Positions 52,266 through 53,444 of a DNA stretch of 53,444 nt are shown here, piece by piece. The notes below the pieces were generated by a model. That model saw only the letters and a program-made list of their open reading frames with translations. It was not told the origin of the DNA and ran no database searches. Origin of the DNA: Acidobacteriota bacterium. GTDB lineage: Bacteria > Acidobacteriota > Terriglobia > Terriglobales > Acidobacteriaceae. The translations under genes were made by a program, and so were the position numbers. The stretch lies in assembly GCA_021790995.1 (NCBI GenBank), contig JAJYFA010000006.1:1-53444 (forward strand), given 5' to 3'. Position 1 is the stretch's first letter. The number at the start of each line of letters is the position of its first letter.

Positions 52266-52991
52266 TCACTTCCATCGTCCCACACACAACCGTCCCGGTC
52301 GTGAGTGCTTGAGCATCGCAGCTTCTTGCGGGATCTCAGCCATCGCGAGCAACCGTCCCCAGTCCTCCTTCCGGAAGGCCCGCCGGAAGGATACTGGTCC
52401 ATCATGGCGCACAAACCGGTGCCATCGCACCATCCCCGCCAACCACGCAAATGCCCGGCACGCCCGCTCCGACCGCTCCAGATCATTGATAAACCAACCC
52501 ATCTGCGCCGTAGCTTCCATCCACTGCAGCAATGCGACGATCGCCTCATCTTCCAGGTGATGCGCCATCAGCGAACTCACGACAATATCTACCGGCTTCT
52601 TCGGTTGAAATTCCAGAACATCGCAGGTCACCCAGGTAATTCCGAGTTCCTTGCGCGTGGATTCGGCAGCCGCCCGCGTTGCGTAGGGGTTCAGATCGAT
52701 TCCGGTTAAATGCACGTGGACTCCTCGTCGCCGAGCCCAGCGCGCAATCTGCCGCAGCAGATCGCCGCCGCCACTGCCCACATCGACAATGTGGATCGGA
52801 TCAGGCAATCCTTGCGGCAAACGCCTTAGCCAAGTTAGCGTAGGCCGATAGCCCAGCAGCCATCGGTTGACCTGCTCCAGACTGCGCAGACAGCTACGAA
52901 AGTCCTCATAGCTGCAGTCACCGTCCATCAGCTCTGGCAACTCACGCGGAGAAACTCGCCGGCTGAAATCGATCTCTGCATTAGACCGCAT
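52266..52991 (-). CDS. SAM-dependent methyltransferase, UbiE-like, coupled to type III PKS
   Basis: A 241-residue class I methyltransferase. Motif I is IVDVGSGGGDLLRQIARWA, strand 2 gives TGIDLNPYA, and then TCDVLEFQPKKPVDIVVSSLMAHHLED. Its start overlaps the polyketide synthase stop by 11 bp, so both are translated together. In type III PKS clusters, such an enzyme O- or C-methylates the resorcinol or pyrone product. Confidence 0.85.
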   Translation of the reverse strand: MRSNAEIDFSRRVSPRELPELMDGDCSYEDFRSCLRSLEQVNRWLLGYRPTLTWLRRLPQGLPDPIHIVDVGSGGGDLLRQIARWARRRGVHVHLTGIDLNPYATRAAAESTRKELGITWVTCDVLEFQPKKPVDIVVSSLMAHHLEDEAIVALLQWMEATAQMGWFINDLERSERACRAFAWLAGMVRWHRFVRHDGPVSFRRAFRKEDWGRLLAMAEIPQEAAMLKHSRPGRLCVGRWK

Positions 52992-53444
52992 GAAAACGCA
53001 TCGTCTCCGCTGTCAGTCCTGGCCCAAATGACATTGCGCAGCCGCGCTGCCCCGGCCGTGCCTGCTGCATCATCCGTTGCAGTACAAACATGACTGTCGC
53101 CGAGGACATGTTTCCGAAACGCGAGAGAACCTCGCGCGATGCCGCCAGTGCATCGGCCGGCAGTTCCAACCCCCGTTCCACTGCATCCAGAATCGACCGG
53201 CCTCCGGGATGCACCGCCCACAGGTCGATGCCATCACGCTCGGCCATCAGTTCACCCTCATGCAGCGCGCGGCTCAACGCCGTCGGAACCTGCCCGGAGA
53301 GCAGCATGTCGAATCCCAGCCCACGGATCTTCCACGAAATCAGCCCCCTCGTTTCGGGCACCATGATCGCCTTGAAGCTGTCCAGCGCAAAGCCTTGCTC
53401 GCGCGCCGTAATCAGGCTCGCAGCCGCGCCATCGGCAAAGACGA
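52981..53444 (-). CDS. Type III polyketide synthase (chalcone/stilbene synthase family), C-terminal part
   Basis: The window ends inside this gene; about 154 residues of the C-terminal half are visible. FADGAAAS, the catalytic His in LWAVHPGGRSILDAVE, the catalytic Asn in RFGNMSSATVMFVLQRM and the closing FGPGLTAETMRF are hallmarks of the family. The active-site Cys is expected upstream outside the window. It probably condenses malonyl-CoA on a fatty-acyl starter to make an alkylresorcinol or alkylpyrone. It is followed by the overlapping methyltransferase gene. Confidence 0.93.
   Translation of the reverse strand, partial: VFADGAAASLITAREQGFALDSFKAIMVPETRGLISWKIRGLGFDMLLSGQVPTALSRALHEGELMAERDGIDLWAVHPGGRSILDAVERGLELPADALAASREVLSRFGNMSSATVMFVLQRMMQQARPGQRGCAMSFGPGLTAETMRFHAV

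Noticed and set aside
1-53444. CRISPR arrays, rRNA genes, phage genes
   Set aside because: No regularly spaced direct repeats, rRNA cores or phage structural motifs were seen.

Overview
The window reads as chromosomal DNA of an acidobacterium, most likely family Acidobacteriaceae. Grounds are the high GC content, very large Oar-like TonB-dependent receptors with N-terminal carboxypeptidase-regulatory domains and no SusD partner, several exported glycoside hydrolases (GH51, GH79, GH95, a six-hairpin glycosidase), a FecR protein with a Gly/His-rich tail, and many secreted proteins of unknown function. Genus cannot be fixed from the sequence alone.

Layout. 1-2.1 kb: a possible broken exported-protein fragment, a noncoding stretch with a palindrome, then a FadL-type outer-membrane protein with a clear terminator. 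2.1-9.5 kb: a GH51 arabinofuranosidase and a PfkB sugar kinase, both on the minus strand, separated by a decayed Tn3-family element (4141-8524). The element has 38/39-bp terminal inverted repeats, a TTATT target duplication, a resolvase relic, a transposase C-terminal relic and three cargo genes for exported proteins. The insertion lies exactly at the kinase stop codon. 9.5-17.7 kb: two methyltransferases, aquaporin Z, glycogen synthase, an ABC-F ATPase, a HAD hydrolase and GlmM. 17.7-23.7 kb: XseA and a phosphorelay set (HPt, single receiver, hybrid histidine kinase), all on the minus strand. 24-29.9 kb: an S1/P1 nuclease, a secreted protein, a DUF2062 protein, RuvC coupled to a secreted protein, and the FecR protein. 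29.9-45.1 kb: a polysaccharide-use region made of three closely packed or overlapping glycosidase genes, a small membrane protein and two Oar-like receptors that share a conserved 5' leader. 45.9-48.6 kb: a third TonB-dependent receptor preceded by a cobalamin riboswitch. 48.9 kb: tRNA-Arg(CCU). 49.1-53.4 kb: a FAD oxidoreductase, a methyltransferase and the C-terminal half of a type III polyketide synthase, with two unrelated-looking genes between them.

Working picture. Receptors and glycosidases take up and break down plant or microbial glycans (arabinose-, uronic-acid- and fucose/galactose-containing), with kinase and GlgA linking sugars to phosphorylation and glycogen storage. The B12 receptor is under riboswitch control. 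The terminal PKS/methyltransferase/oxidoreductase genes suggest an alkylresorcinol- or alkylpyrone-like lipid. The least explained parts are the Tn3 cargo and the shared receptor leader.
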